From an uncultured Bacteroidales bacterium (GTDB lineage Bacteria > Bacteroidota > Bacteroidia > Bacteroidales > ML635J-15): a stretch of 64,000 bases of DNA. This document shows positions 23,793-33,000 of the stretch, one piece after another. Numbering within the stretch: position 1 is the stretch's first letter; each line of letters starts with the position of its first letter. A program made the translations under genes and the position numbers. Under the pieces are notes generated by a model. It made no database searches. It was not told the DNA's origin and worked only from the letters and a program-made list of their open reading frames with translations. The stretch lies in contig CALDKB010000006.1 of assembly GCA_937899245.1 (NCBI GenBank), forward strand, positions 1-64,000, written 5' to 3'.

Positions 23793-25595
23793 ATGGATGA
23801 ATATATAGTTTCTGCACGAAAGTATCGTCCCGATACCTTTGAGTCGGTTGTTGGTCAGGATGCCATAACTCAAACTCTTAAGAATTCGATAAAGAACAAC
23901 CAGCTTGGTCAAGCATATCTATTTTGCGGACCGCGAGGCGTAGGAAAGACTACATGTGCCCGTATTTTTGCAAAAACCATAAACTGTTGTAATCCCAGTG
24001 CAGATTATGAGCCGTGCAATGAATGTGAGTCGTGTCGTGCATTTATCGAGTCGCGTTCGTTCAATATTCATGAACTGGATGCTGCTTCAAACAACTCTGT
24101 AGATGACATCCGCGCTCTGATTGAGCAGGTTAGAATCCCTCCGCAAGTAGGAACTTATAGTGTCTATATTATCGACGAAGTTCACATGTTGTCGCAACAG
24201 GCTTTCAATGCATTCCTCAAGACACTGGAAGAACCGCCAAAGCATGCGATATTTATTCTTGCTACTACTGAAAAACACAAGATATTGTCGACAATCCTTT
24301 CCCGTTGCCAGATATTCGATTTCAACAGGATAAGCGTCGAGGATATTCGCCAGCGTTTGCAATTTGTAGCTCAGCGTGAAGGCATTGAGGCGGAGCAAGA
24401 TGCTTTGCATGTAATTGCGCAGAAAGCTGACGGGGCAATGCGTGATGCACTTTCAATATTCGACCAGATTGTTAGTTTCTGCGGAAAGCATATAACATAT
24501 AAGGAAACAATCAAGAACTTGAACGTGCTTGATTATGAGGTGTATTTCGAAATTACAAATGCAATTCTGTCTGGCAATTATTCTGATGCACTGGTGATTT
24601 TTGACAATGTGATTAGGAAAGGCTTCGAGGGCGGATATTTTATTAATGGTCTGGCATCGCATTACCGCGACTTGTTAGTATGCAAGGATCAGGGGACTTT
24701 GTCGTTGATAGAAGTAGGCGAGATGGCCAAGCAGAAATATATGGAATTTGCGCAGAAGTGTTCTCCAGCTTTCTTATTCAATGCAATTCAGGTTGCGAAT
24801 AGCTGTGATATGAGTTATAAGACATCGCAGAACAAGCGTTTGTTGATAGAATTGTCGTTGCTTAAGCTTTGCCAGCTGGCCACTAATGTATTTGCAATGC
24901 AACCGGTTGCTGTTGCACAGCCAGCCCAGCAGCCAGTAGCACCAGTTGCAAATCCACAGAGGTCTGTTGTCGCCGAATCTCCGGCAGTTTCGCAGCAATT
25001 GCCGCCAAAACCAGTCGAGACGGTACAAAAGCCGGTATTGGAACAGCCTGCACAAAAAACTGCAGTAGAGGTAGAGCAGAAGCATGTTGAGATGCCAAAA
25101 TCGGAACCTAGTTCGGATGCCAAGGCAAATTTCCTTAAAAATATCGTCGGTCTTGATGGTAAGTCTAAGCGGGTAGAGGAAACAAGCAATGAATATCAGC
25201 CGACAACGGAACAATTCGGAGAAAAACCTTATGAGCCGGCCGATGTTGTAGTAGCATGGAAGGACTTCGCATCCAAAAAATGGGAAAAAGATCCTCGCTG
25301 GTACAATTATTTTAATGATCATTTGCCCGAATATAAGGATGTCGATAAATATATCGTTAGGGTTGAAGATGTTAAGAAACAGCAGGGCTTCTTGCGTGGA
25401 AAGCAAATGATGCTTGACTTTATCAGGAAATTTCTTGACAATAGAAATTTCGATTTCGAGTATATTGTCGACGAATCACTGATTATTACGGAAAATCAAA
25501 TTGTGAAGACGCAGAGTGAAATGCTCGAGGATATTAAGAATTCAAACCCCAGCGTTAATGGAATTATAATCGACGGTGATTTTTCACAAGTCTAA
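23793..25595 (+). CDS. dnaX: DNA polymerase III subunit gamma/tau
   Basis: A 600-residue clamp-loader ATPase. The ATG at 23793 gives the usual N-terminus (ARKYRPDTFESVVGQDAI); the longer frame upstream runs through the promoter. Walker A is GPRGVGKTTCARI. The four zinc cysteines lie in the stretch CCNPSADYEPCNECESC. Walker B is VYIIDEVHMLS and sensor I is ILATTEKHKI. After about residue 370 comes a Pro/Gln/Ala-rich linker and then a Bacteroidota-type tau C-terminus. It loads the beta clamp and ties the polymerases together. I saw no obvious A-rich slippery site for a gamma form. Confidence 0.97.
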   Translation: MDEYIVSARKYRPDTFESVVGQDAITQTLKNSIKNNQLGQAYLFCGPRGVGKTTCARIFAKTINCCNPSADYEPCNECESCRAFIESRSFNIHELDAASNNSVDDIRALIEQVRIPPQVGTYSVYIIDEVHMLSQQAFNAFLKTLEEPPKHAIFILATTEKHKILSTILSRCQIFDFNRISVEDIRQRLQFVAQREGIEAEQDALHVIAQKADGAMRDALSIFDQIVSFCGKHITYKETIKNLNVLDYEVYFEITNAILSGNYSDALVIFDNVIRKGFEGGYFINGLASHYRDLLVCKDQGTLSLIEVGEMAKQKYMEFAQKCSPAFLFNAIQVANSCDMSYKTSQNKRLLIELSLLKLCQLATNVFAMQPVAVAQPAQQPVAPVANPQRSVVAESPAVSQQLPPKPVETVQKPVLEQPAQKTAVEVEQKHVEMPKSEPSSDAKANFLKNIVGLDGKSKRVEETSNEYQPTTEQFGEKPYEPADVVVAWKDFASKKWEKDPRWYNYFNDHLPEYKDVDKYIVRVEDVKKQQGFLRGKQMMLDFIRKFLDNRNFDFEYIVDESLIITENQIVKTQSEMLEDIKNSNPSVNGIIIDGDFSQV

Positions 25596-25662
25596 TATTG
25601 AAAGAGCTGAGTGATAGAAGTGTTGACCTGACAAGGTAAAAGGTTTTGCTTCTAGAAGGACT

Positions 25663-26679
25663 ATGAAAGATAATAAAATCATCGAATTCTTCAAATATTG
25701 TCTTAAACGTACAGCTAGTTCGTGCTGGATTCTATTCAAATTGATGGTTCCGGTATCGATAATCATACGTTTGATACAGGAGTTTGGCGTTCTTCCGTAT
25801 TTAAGCGGAGTGCTTGAGCCGGTGATGAATGTCGTTGGTCTTCCGGCAGAAACCGCTATCGTATGGCTTTCGTCGATGGTGGTCAACATATACGGTGCAT
25901 TGCTGTCGTTGTTCTCGATTTACCCGATGCTTAGCGAGCCGTTGACCGGTGCACAGATAACCATTCTGCTGACAATGGTCATCGTGGCTCACAATTTTCC
26001 TGTCGAAGTGGGAATTGCAAAGAAAACTGGCGTTAAGTTCTGGATTATGTTCTTGATACGCTTTGTGGGTGCAATTTTGCTCGGAATGATTTTAAACGGA
26101 ATTTATTCGTTGACAGACACTTTGCAACAACCGTTTGAAATGCCCGAATTTCTTGTCGCCGAGCATCTTGGTTGGGGGGAATGGGCGCTTAACGAGTTGA
26201 AAAACTACGGGTTGATAATCGCAGTAATTTTTGCCCTAGTAATGCTGGTGCGAATATTGGAACTTGTCGGTTTCATGAAATTTTTCAACAAATTGTTACT
26301 TCCGCTTCTTGGTTGGCTCGGTATTAGCGAGAGAATGCTTCCGCTCACAGTAATTGGAATGACGATGGGCTTGGCCTATGGCGGAGGACTTATAGTAGAC
26401 GAAGGGCGTAAGCCAGGCATGAAGCCGAAGGACGTTTTCTTCTCGATGACGCTGATGGGATTGTTCCATAGTATTTTCGAGGATACAATCCTAATAATTT
26501 CAGCAGGAGCACATTGGACCGGGGTTATTGTGGTGAGGGCGATATTTGCATTTGCCGTAACGTATATTTTTGTTGCCGTTACAAGGCGTATGAGCGATGA
26601 GAAATTTGCATGCGTGTTTATGACAAAGGATTTTCGTTGTAGGCATATGCCGCAGATGTGTTCAGAAAAATCGAAATAA
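25663..26679 (+). CDS. Nucleoside recognition (GATE) domain membrane protein
   Basis: A 338-residue integral membrane protein with about eight TM segments. It contains two GATE-type halves (LFKLMVPVSIIIRLIQEFG... and MKFFNKLLLPLLGWLGISER), the pattern of the spore maturation SpmA/SpmB and nucleoside-recognition family. The motif VAHNFPVEVGIAKKTG lies in the middle. Members occur in non-sporulating Bacteroidota and their substrate is not known. A purine-rich AGAAGGA stands just before the ATG, an unusual Shine-Dalgarno-like sequence for this genome. The gene follows dnaX by 67 bases. Confidence 0.85.
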   Translation: MKDNKIIEFFKYCLKRTASSCWILFKLMVPVSIIIRLIQEFGVLPYLSGVLEPVMNVVGLPAETAIVWLSSMVVNIYGALLSLFSIYPMLSEPLTGAQITILLTMVIVAHNFPVEVGIAKKTGVKFWIMFLIRFVGAILLGMILNGIYSLTDTLQQPFEMPEFLVAEHLGWGEWALNELKNYGLIIAVIFALVMLVRILELVGFMKFFNKLLLPLLGWLGISERMLPLTVIGMTMGLAYGGGLIVDEGRKPGMKPKDVFFSMTLMGLFHSIFEDTILIISAGAHWTGVIVVRAIFAFAVTYIFVAVTRRMSDEKFACVFMTKDFRCRHMPQMCSEKSK

Positions 26680-26732
26680 TCTCTTTGTCATTTTATTTTT
26701 TGGAGTTAATATTACAAACAAAATTTAACAAT

Positions 26733-27188
26733 ATGAAAGTAGCAAACGGAAAAAAGGTAAAAGTGGAATACGATTTATTCCTTGATGGTTATAATAAGGA
26801 ACTTGCATATAGCACAAAGGACGAAGAGGATGGATCTGGCTGCATAGAATTTGAATGCGGACAGGGAGAACTCTTGGAACCATTCGAGGCAAAGCTTATC
26901 GGAATGGAGCCTGGTGAGGAATTTAAATTTATGATTCCGATGAATGAGGCATACGGTGAAATAGATGACGATTTGTTCATCGGTTTTCCAAAGTCGGAGT
27001 TCATGGACGAGACTGGAGCAGAAGATATGCCCGAGGAAGGTGACATTATACCGATGGAGGACGAGGACGGTGTCGTTATGAATGCCGTTGTAAATGAAAT
27101 TACCGAGGACCATGTCCTTTTGGATTTCAATCCGATATATGCAGGTGAGGACTTGTATTTCGTAGGAAAGATTATTGATGTAAAATAA
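26733..27188 (+). CDS. FKBP-type peptidyl-prolyl isomerase (SlyD-like)
   Basis: A 151-residue protein from the ATG at 26733; the longer frame starts inside the previous gene. It matches SlyD: KVKVEYDLFLDGYNKELAYS at the start, then GQGELLEPFEAKLIGMEPGE, where the insert-in-flap domain is entered. It ends DHVLLDFNPIYAGEDLYFVG, close to the D-x-N-HPLAG motif of SlyD but with altered residues (N-PIYAG). It is very acidic and lacks the His/Cys-rich metal tail of E. coli SlyD. It is a likely cytoplasmic folding helper. Confidence 0.9.
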   Translation: MKVANGKKVKVEYDLFLDGYNKELAYSTKDEEDGSGCIEFECGQGELLEPFEAKLIGMEPGEEFKFMIPMNEAYGEIDDDLFIGFPKSEFMDETGAEDMPEEGDIIPMEDEDGVVMNAVVNEITEDHVLLDFNPIYAGEDLYFVGKIIDVK

Positions 27189-27193
27189 CTGCA

Positions 27194-27919
27194 GTGGACA
27201 GTCAGGAGAGAGTGTTGCATAAGATGCGTGAAATCGCGTTGACACATCCGGAAAAGATTCGGATAGTGGAGACCAATGTGGATGCAGATGTCCAGTTGGA
27301 GTTCTATGGCTTGATGCAGAAGGCCGGCGAGGACACTTCTTCTCCAAACTTGCAGAGTCTGTTCGACCAGCTGGAGTCGAGCGAGGATTTTGAAACGAAG
27401 AAATTGCTGCTGGTCGATATAGCAGCGACAGGCGAAGTGGAAGCGTTTCGATTTCTTGAAAAATATCTAGCCGCGTGTGACGAAAATATTAGGAAATGGG
27501 CATTGCTGGCTTGTCAGCAGTGCCAGATGTTCCTAGAGTCGTCACTGATGGACGAGTCGAAGATATATGTGGCTTCAGGACTTGGCGGTAAGGATCATCG
27601 CTTACGATATATATTTGTCCTTGCAGGCGCAAAGAAGGAAGAGTATACCGATTTCCATAAGAAAATAATAGCCAATGAGGTGGATTATTTCTTGAAAAAG
27701 GCCGATTCGATAAGCGAAAATCTTCGGTACGACTTTAATTATGCTATATGTACTGCTCTTATTCCTCTTTCGGAGGATGTTGTTGCATTGGTCCAGAGCA
27801 TAATTGATGAGGTCAACCAGTACGGCAGTTTTGTTACCCCTAACATTTTCATTACAAACGAGAAACCGGTAGACAGGGAAAAGCTGGATAAAATTTTTGA
27901 TTCAGATGAAGAGCGTTAA
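27194..27919 (+). CDS. HEAT-repeat-like protein of unknown function
   Basis: A 241-residue soluble protein built of helical pairs (LLLVDIAATGEVEAFRFLEK, YLAACDENIRKWALLACQQC), which suggests HEAT-like repeats. There is no signal peptide. The likely start is GTG at 27194; an ATG at 27224 is an alternative. It begins 5 bases after the FKBP gene and overlaps ung by 14 bases, so the three are co-transcribed. I do not recognise a specific family; a scaffold or binding role is the most that can be inferred. Confidence 0.75.
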   Translation: MDSQERVLHKMREIALTHPEKIRIVETNVDADVQLEFYGLMQKAGEDTSSPNLQSLFDQLESSEDFETKKLLLVDIAATGEVEAFRFLEKYLAACDENIRKWALLACQQCQMFLESSLMDESKIYVASGLGGKDHRLRYIFVLAGAKKEEYTDFHKKIIANEVDYFLKKADSISENLRYDFNYAICTALIPLSEDVVALVQSIIDEVNQYGSFVTPNIFITNEKPVDREKLDKIFDSDEER

Positions 27920-28577
27920 AATCGACGATTCATGGTACGAACGTCTGCAAGGCGAGTTCGAAAGCGAGTATTTTGCAAAGCTAAAGTCGTTTTTGGTCGC
28001 CGAAAAACAGCAGCATGTTGTATATCCTCCTGGAAGCCAGATTTTCAATGCTTTTGACACTACGCCGTTCGATAAGGTTAAAGTCGTAATTCTCGGTCAG
28101 GATCCGTACCATACGCCCGGATTTGCCCACGGTTTGTGCTTTTCGGTGCAATATGGTGTGCAGATTCCGAAATCCTTGCAAAATATTTACAAGGAACTCA
28201 ATAGCGATATTGGTTTCCAAATCCCCAATCACGGAAACTTGACAAGATGGGCGGAACAAGGCGTATTCCTGCTCAACGCAACATTGACAGTCAGAGCTCA
28301 CGAGGCCGGTTCTCATCAGCATCAGGGGTGGGAGACCTTTACCGATAAGGTTATTTCAATTTTAAGCGAGCAGAAGAGCAATCTTGTATTTCTTTTGTGG
28401 GGCGGTTATGCAAAGGCAAAATCATCGCTAATCGACCATAGCAAGCATTTGGTTCTTACTGCAGCACATCCGTCGCCATTGAGCGCATATAACGGGTTCT
28501 TCGGCTGCCGCCATTTCTCGCAGACAAATGAATATCTGATGGCGCACAATATCCAGCCGATTGATTGGAGTCTGTAA
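27906..28577 (+). CDS. ung: Uracil-DNA glycosylase
   Basis: A 223-residue family 1 enzyme from the ATG at 27906; a TTG three codons earlier is possible. The water-activating motif is GQDPYHTPGFAHGLCFSV. The uracil-binding AVFLLNATLTVRAHEAGSH-like segment (GVFLLNATLTVRAHE), VFLLWGGYAKAKS and the DNA-intercalation motif HPSPLSAYNGFFGCRHF are all present. It removes uracil from DNA at the first step of base excision repair. It overlaps the upstream gene by 14 bases and is convergent with the symporter gene that ends at 28638. Confidence 0.97.
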   Translation: MKSVKIDDSWYERLQGEFESEYFAKLKSFLVAEKQQHVVYPPGSQIFNAFDTTPFDKVKVVILGQDPYHTPGFAHGLCFSVQYGVQIPKSLQNIYKELNSDIGFQIPNHGNLTRWAEQGVFLLNATLTVRAHEAGSHQHQGWETFTDKVISILSEQKSNLVFLLWGGYAKAKSSLIDHSKHLVLTAAHPSPLSAYNGFFGCRHFSQTNEYLMAHNIQPIDWSL

Positions 28578-28637
28578 AATGCATTGGAAGCAGACAACAA
28601 GACGAAATTTATCAGCTTGCTGTGCGATTAAATTTTC

Positions 28638-30083
28638 TTAATCCTTTTTCTCCCAGAAATCTGCACCCTTAATACTTTCATCCTTTGGATTAAATTTAGG
28701 GTCTATGCCTTGTTTCTTTTGCCTTTCGTAGGATTTTAGCAGTCGGAATACTTTCGGAGAAAGTATGAGAATTGCAATTATGTTAATCCATGCCATTGTT
28801 CCAACGCCAATGTCTCCAAGATCCCAGACGAGCTTTGCCTCGTAGAGCGAACCGAAAAATACCATTGCAATAGTTGAAAATCTTACAATCCATATTGCGA
28901 CTTTTTCGGCGCGACCTTTTCCAAAAAGATATACAATGTTGGTTTCTGCGTAGTAATAATATGCCATGACTGTAGTGAAAGCAAAGAAGAACAAAGTGAT
29001 GGAAATGATAATGTTACCAACTGTTGGTCCAATCATTGTGCCTATTGCGGCAGCCGTGTACGAAACGTCTGGCGCTCCAAGTTGTGCAACGGTTGATTCG
29101 ATGAGCAGGGCCCCGTTGGCATCGTATACGTTGAAAGTTTTTGTTGCAAGAATCATGACTGCAGTAGCCGTGCAGACTAGCAATGTGTCGATATAAACAG
29201 AAAATGCCTGAACGAGGCCTTGTTTTACGGGATGGGAAACTTTTGCGGCTGCGGCAACGATTGCTCCGGTTCCTTGTCCAGCTTCGTTGGAATATATTCC
29301 ACGTTTTACGCCCCATGCGATAGTGCTCCCGAAAATGCCTCCGAGAATTTCATTCTGCCCGAAAGCACTCATGATCATGTCCTTAAATGCAGCAGGAACG
29401 GCTTCCGCATTACAAATCAGCACAACTATAGATAGGATAATGTAGACGATAGCCATAATTGGAGCTATAATTTGTGCAACATTGGCAATTCGTTTTACAC
29501 CACCTATAATCACAAGTCCAATAAGAACGGCGACACCAATTCCGATATATACCGATTTAATGTTGAATGCGTTTGAAAAAGCGGTGGCAATACTGTTCGA
29601 GTGAATAGGCGGCAGAAGTATACCGCATGCAACAACGGCGCTTATGGCAAAAATTACTGCAAGCCATTTGCATTTCAGACCTTTTTCAATGAAATAAGCA
29701 GGACCGCCGCGATATTGACCGTTATGTTCTTCTTTGTAGATTTGGGCTAATGTAGCTTCAGCAAAGGCAGAACTTGCTCCTAGAAATGCGATTATCCACA
29801 TCCAGACAATCGCTCCGGGACCGCCATATCCGATAGCAGTAGCCACGCCAACAATATTGCCGGTGCCTACGCGACCAGATAGTGCCATGGAAAATGCTTG
29901 AAATGAAGAAATACCTGTCTTTTGTGTTTTGTCGGTAGAAAATAGAAGGCGGCACATTTCGCGTATTCGTCTTACCTGAACGAAACGTGTGCCGATTGAG
30001 AAGTAGATTCCTGCGGCAAGACATAAAATTACAAGAGGAAAACTCCAGACGTATGAATTGATTAGTGTGATTATTTCTTCCAT
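28638..30083 (-). CDS. Alanine:cation symporter (AGCS family)
   Basis: A 481-residue polytopic protein with about eleven TM segments. The AGCS signature SGRVGTGNIVGVATAIGYGG (sodium and substrate site) lies near residue 70. Further conserved blocks are GGPAYFIEKGLK and GIYSNEAGQGTGAI. It imports alanine or glycine with Na+ across the inner membrane. It begins 6 bases after the stop of the giant T9SS cargo gene on the same strand, so it may share that transcript, although the two have no obvious functional link. Confidence 0.95.
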   Translation of the reverse strand: MEEIITLINSYVWSFPLVILCLAAGIYFSIGTRFVQVRRIREMCRLLFSTDKTQKTGISSFQAFSMALSGRVGTGNIVGVATAIGYGGPGAIVWMWIIAFLGASSAFAEATLAQIYKEEHNGQYRGGPAYFIEKGLKCKWLAVIFAISAVVACGILLPPIHSNSIATAFSNAFNIKSVYIGIGVAVLIGLVIIGGVKRIANVAQIIAPIMAIVYIILSIVVLICNAEAVPAAFKDMIMSAFGQNEILGGIFGSTIAWGVKRGIYSNEAGQGTGAIVAAAAKVSHPVKQGLVQAFSVYIDTLLVCTATAVMILATKTFNVYDANGALLIESTVAQLGAPDVSYTAAAIGTMIGPTVGNIIISITLFFFAFTTVMAYYYYAETNIVYLFGKGRAEKVAIWIVRFSTIAMVFFGSLYEAKLVWDLGDIGVGTMAWINIIAILILSPKVFRLLKSYERQKKQGIDPKFNPKDESIKGADFWEKKD

Positions 30084-30089
30084 GCTTTT

Positions 30090-33000
30090 TTATCTTATAA
30101 GGGTTACATTCCCCTTGTGTTCGTATTCTTCTCCATTGATACATTTTGCCTTTAGCCAGAAAACGTAAACGTCGGGAGCTAGTTTTTCGCCTTTGAAGGT
30201 GCCGTTCCAGCCGTCAGAACGTATGTTGTTGGTTTCGAAAACAACAGCTCCCCAGCGGTCGTAGATAGCAAAATACATTTCAGTAACTATTGAACTAGGA
30301 TAGAATGGCTTGAAGAAGTCGTTGTTGCCGTCGCCATTGGGCGAAAAGGCATTTGGCACAAAAATATATGGGTCGCCGCAGATGACTTCCTTTACAATGA
30401 CCGATACCGTGTCGATAGCTATGCAGTTGTTTGCATCGTGGAACTCAACTGTAAATGTTGTGTTTTCGTTGGGTTTGGCAATTGGGTTGTAGATTGTCGG
30501 ATTGTCTAGGACCTTTTCATTGTCCCAGTCGAATGAGCCGCTAGTTGTTGTTTCGGCTACAAGTCTAACGCTTTCTCCACGGTAAATTATCCTTGAACTG
30601 ATTGTTGCGTCTAAGTCAGGGATATATTCTATATTTTCGATTTGATATTCGCTGGTTAGGTTACAGCCGTTTGCGTCGGTAATCGTCAGCGAGTAGTCGC
30701 CACTGCAAAGTCCGTATATATCGCTTGTTGATTCACCTGTTGACCATCTGTAGCTGTATGGTTGTACTCCGCCTTGCATTGTTGTTACGATTCTTCCGTT
30801 GCAATTGTTACTGCAAAGTTGATTTTCGACAATCTGAGAAATCATCAGAAGAGGAGGTTGCGAAATCGTTATTTGTGCATTGCTGGTGCAGCCATTGTGG
30901 TCGGTAACTTGTATGCTGTAGTTTCCGGCGGGTACGTTTAGGCTTGTTTCTGTATTATCTCCGTACGACCATAAAAATGCGTAGGGTGGGGTACCTCCGT
31001 ATGTCGAGGAATAAATTGTTGCTAAATCTCCGTTACAAAGAATAGGCAACTCTTCTGTAATGTGCGTTATCAGGGAGTCGGGCTGGCTGATATTTGCAAT
31101 TTGGTGCGACACGCAGTTTTCGGCGTCTATAATTGTAACGGTATATCGTCCGGCGCAAAGATTGTTAATCTGAGTCCCATGCTCACCGTTTGACCAGTTG
31201 TATTGGTATGGCGCAGTTCCGGCGCTTGCCGATATTGACATTGAGCCGTCGCATAATCCGTAGCACGAAACGTTTGTAATTGCTTCTGTCTGTGATACTA
31301 AAGTGCCAGGCGATGGCATGTTGATTGTTAGCGTTTCTGAGCATCCGTTGGCATCTGTTACGGTAATTGTGTTCGGTCCTATCAGACATTCGTTGTTGGT
31401 AGCTGAAGTACAGTCGTTTATGCTCCATTGGTATGTATATCCCGGAGTACCACCCGAAGGACTTACTGTCGCAGTTCCGTATCCGACGCCATCGCAGGTA
31501 GGTTCGATAATGTTTGTGAAGTTTAGCAAGATTGCAGATGGTTCTGAAATGCTAACCGAGTTTGTCGTAGTGCACGAATTTGCATCAACTACAGTTACAG
31601 TGTAGTCGCCGTAACAAAGTTGAGTCGACATTGATTCTGTTTGTCCGTTGCTCCAAGCGTATGTGAAAGGCGGGATTCCAATGGCGTTGATTTGCGCTGT
31701 TCCGTCGCAGTAGCCATGACAAATGTTGTTTGTGATTTCCCCCCAGTTGCTTGAGATATTGTCGATTGAAATTTCAACTCTGTCGCTTGTGGTACAGCCC
31801 ATCTGGTTTGTTATTGTTACAGTGTATGTGATTGCTGTGGCTGGCATGACAGTAGGTGAATTTGTATTCGCTCCGCCTATAATTCCTGTATTTGGCTGCC
31901 ATTGATACGAAAGTACGTCGCTACTGTTGTTTGTAACAGTAAGTCTTGTCTGTGACCCCGGACATATTAAATGTGAAGGTTCAAGACTGTAGTCGAATTG
32001 GTGGATTGAGACTCTTATGTCTTCTGTGGCGTATGTGTTACATTCCGATTCTCTCACTCTAACATAGTATGTCAGACTGTTTTCGGGCGATACTTCTATG
32101 GTTTGGTCGGTGGAGAAAATGTGTTCGAAATTATTGTCGTAGGCCCATTCCCAAGCTACAGCGTTACCCGAAGGAAATACTGATAATTGTGCGGTGCCGT
32201 TGGGGCAAATCATGGTGTCGTTTGAAACGTCTATCCCGACGTCGGGTGTAATTACGTTTACCGTTTGCATCAATGTGTCGTTACATACGGAATGCGCTAC
32301 AAGTGTGTATGTTGATGATTCTGTTGGACTTACACTTGGATTTTGCAAGTTCTGGTTGCTAATGCCCTCGCCTGAAATCCACTCGAAAGTTGTGCCTTCG
32401 GGGTATTCTGTATTAGGCCCGATTATAATGCTTTCGCCAGGACAGCTTGTAATGTCGGGAAGTGCAGATGGGCTAGGGGAAACCACCGTTACAACTCTTT
32501 GTATAGTGTCGGATATGTTGCAACTGCTAGGTTCATTGGCAATTAAAGTTACGGTATACGTGCCGCCGTTTGCGTATGTATGCGTTGGATTGAACTGAGT
32601 TGAGGTTGTGCCGTCGCCAAAATCCCAATGAAAAGATGAGCCAAGGGAAGTGTTGACGAATTCGACGTTGTATGGCGCACAACCTACGGGTACAGGATTG
32701 AAGTTCGCATCGGCAAGATTTTCGATAATTCGTATTTTGAAAACGGCGTTGTTGCAGTTTGTCGACATATTTGTTGAAGCCCATACGTCGGTGGGACTCA
32801 TTGGAAAATGCTGGCATCCGCCGCAGCTTGCGCACACCGATTGTATTATATGACCTTTTCTGTCGAAACGGCTTGTGCCGCCGTCAACATGGTCGCGACC
32901 AGAATTTGAGCAGCTTGTATAGCGAAGTTCTCCAAAGAAAGTTGCATATTCAAGTGCGCTAACATCTTCGTTTAGTACCAGTACGTAGAAGTCCATGCCG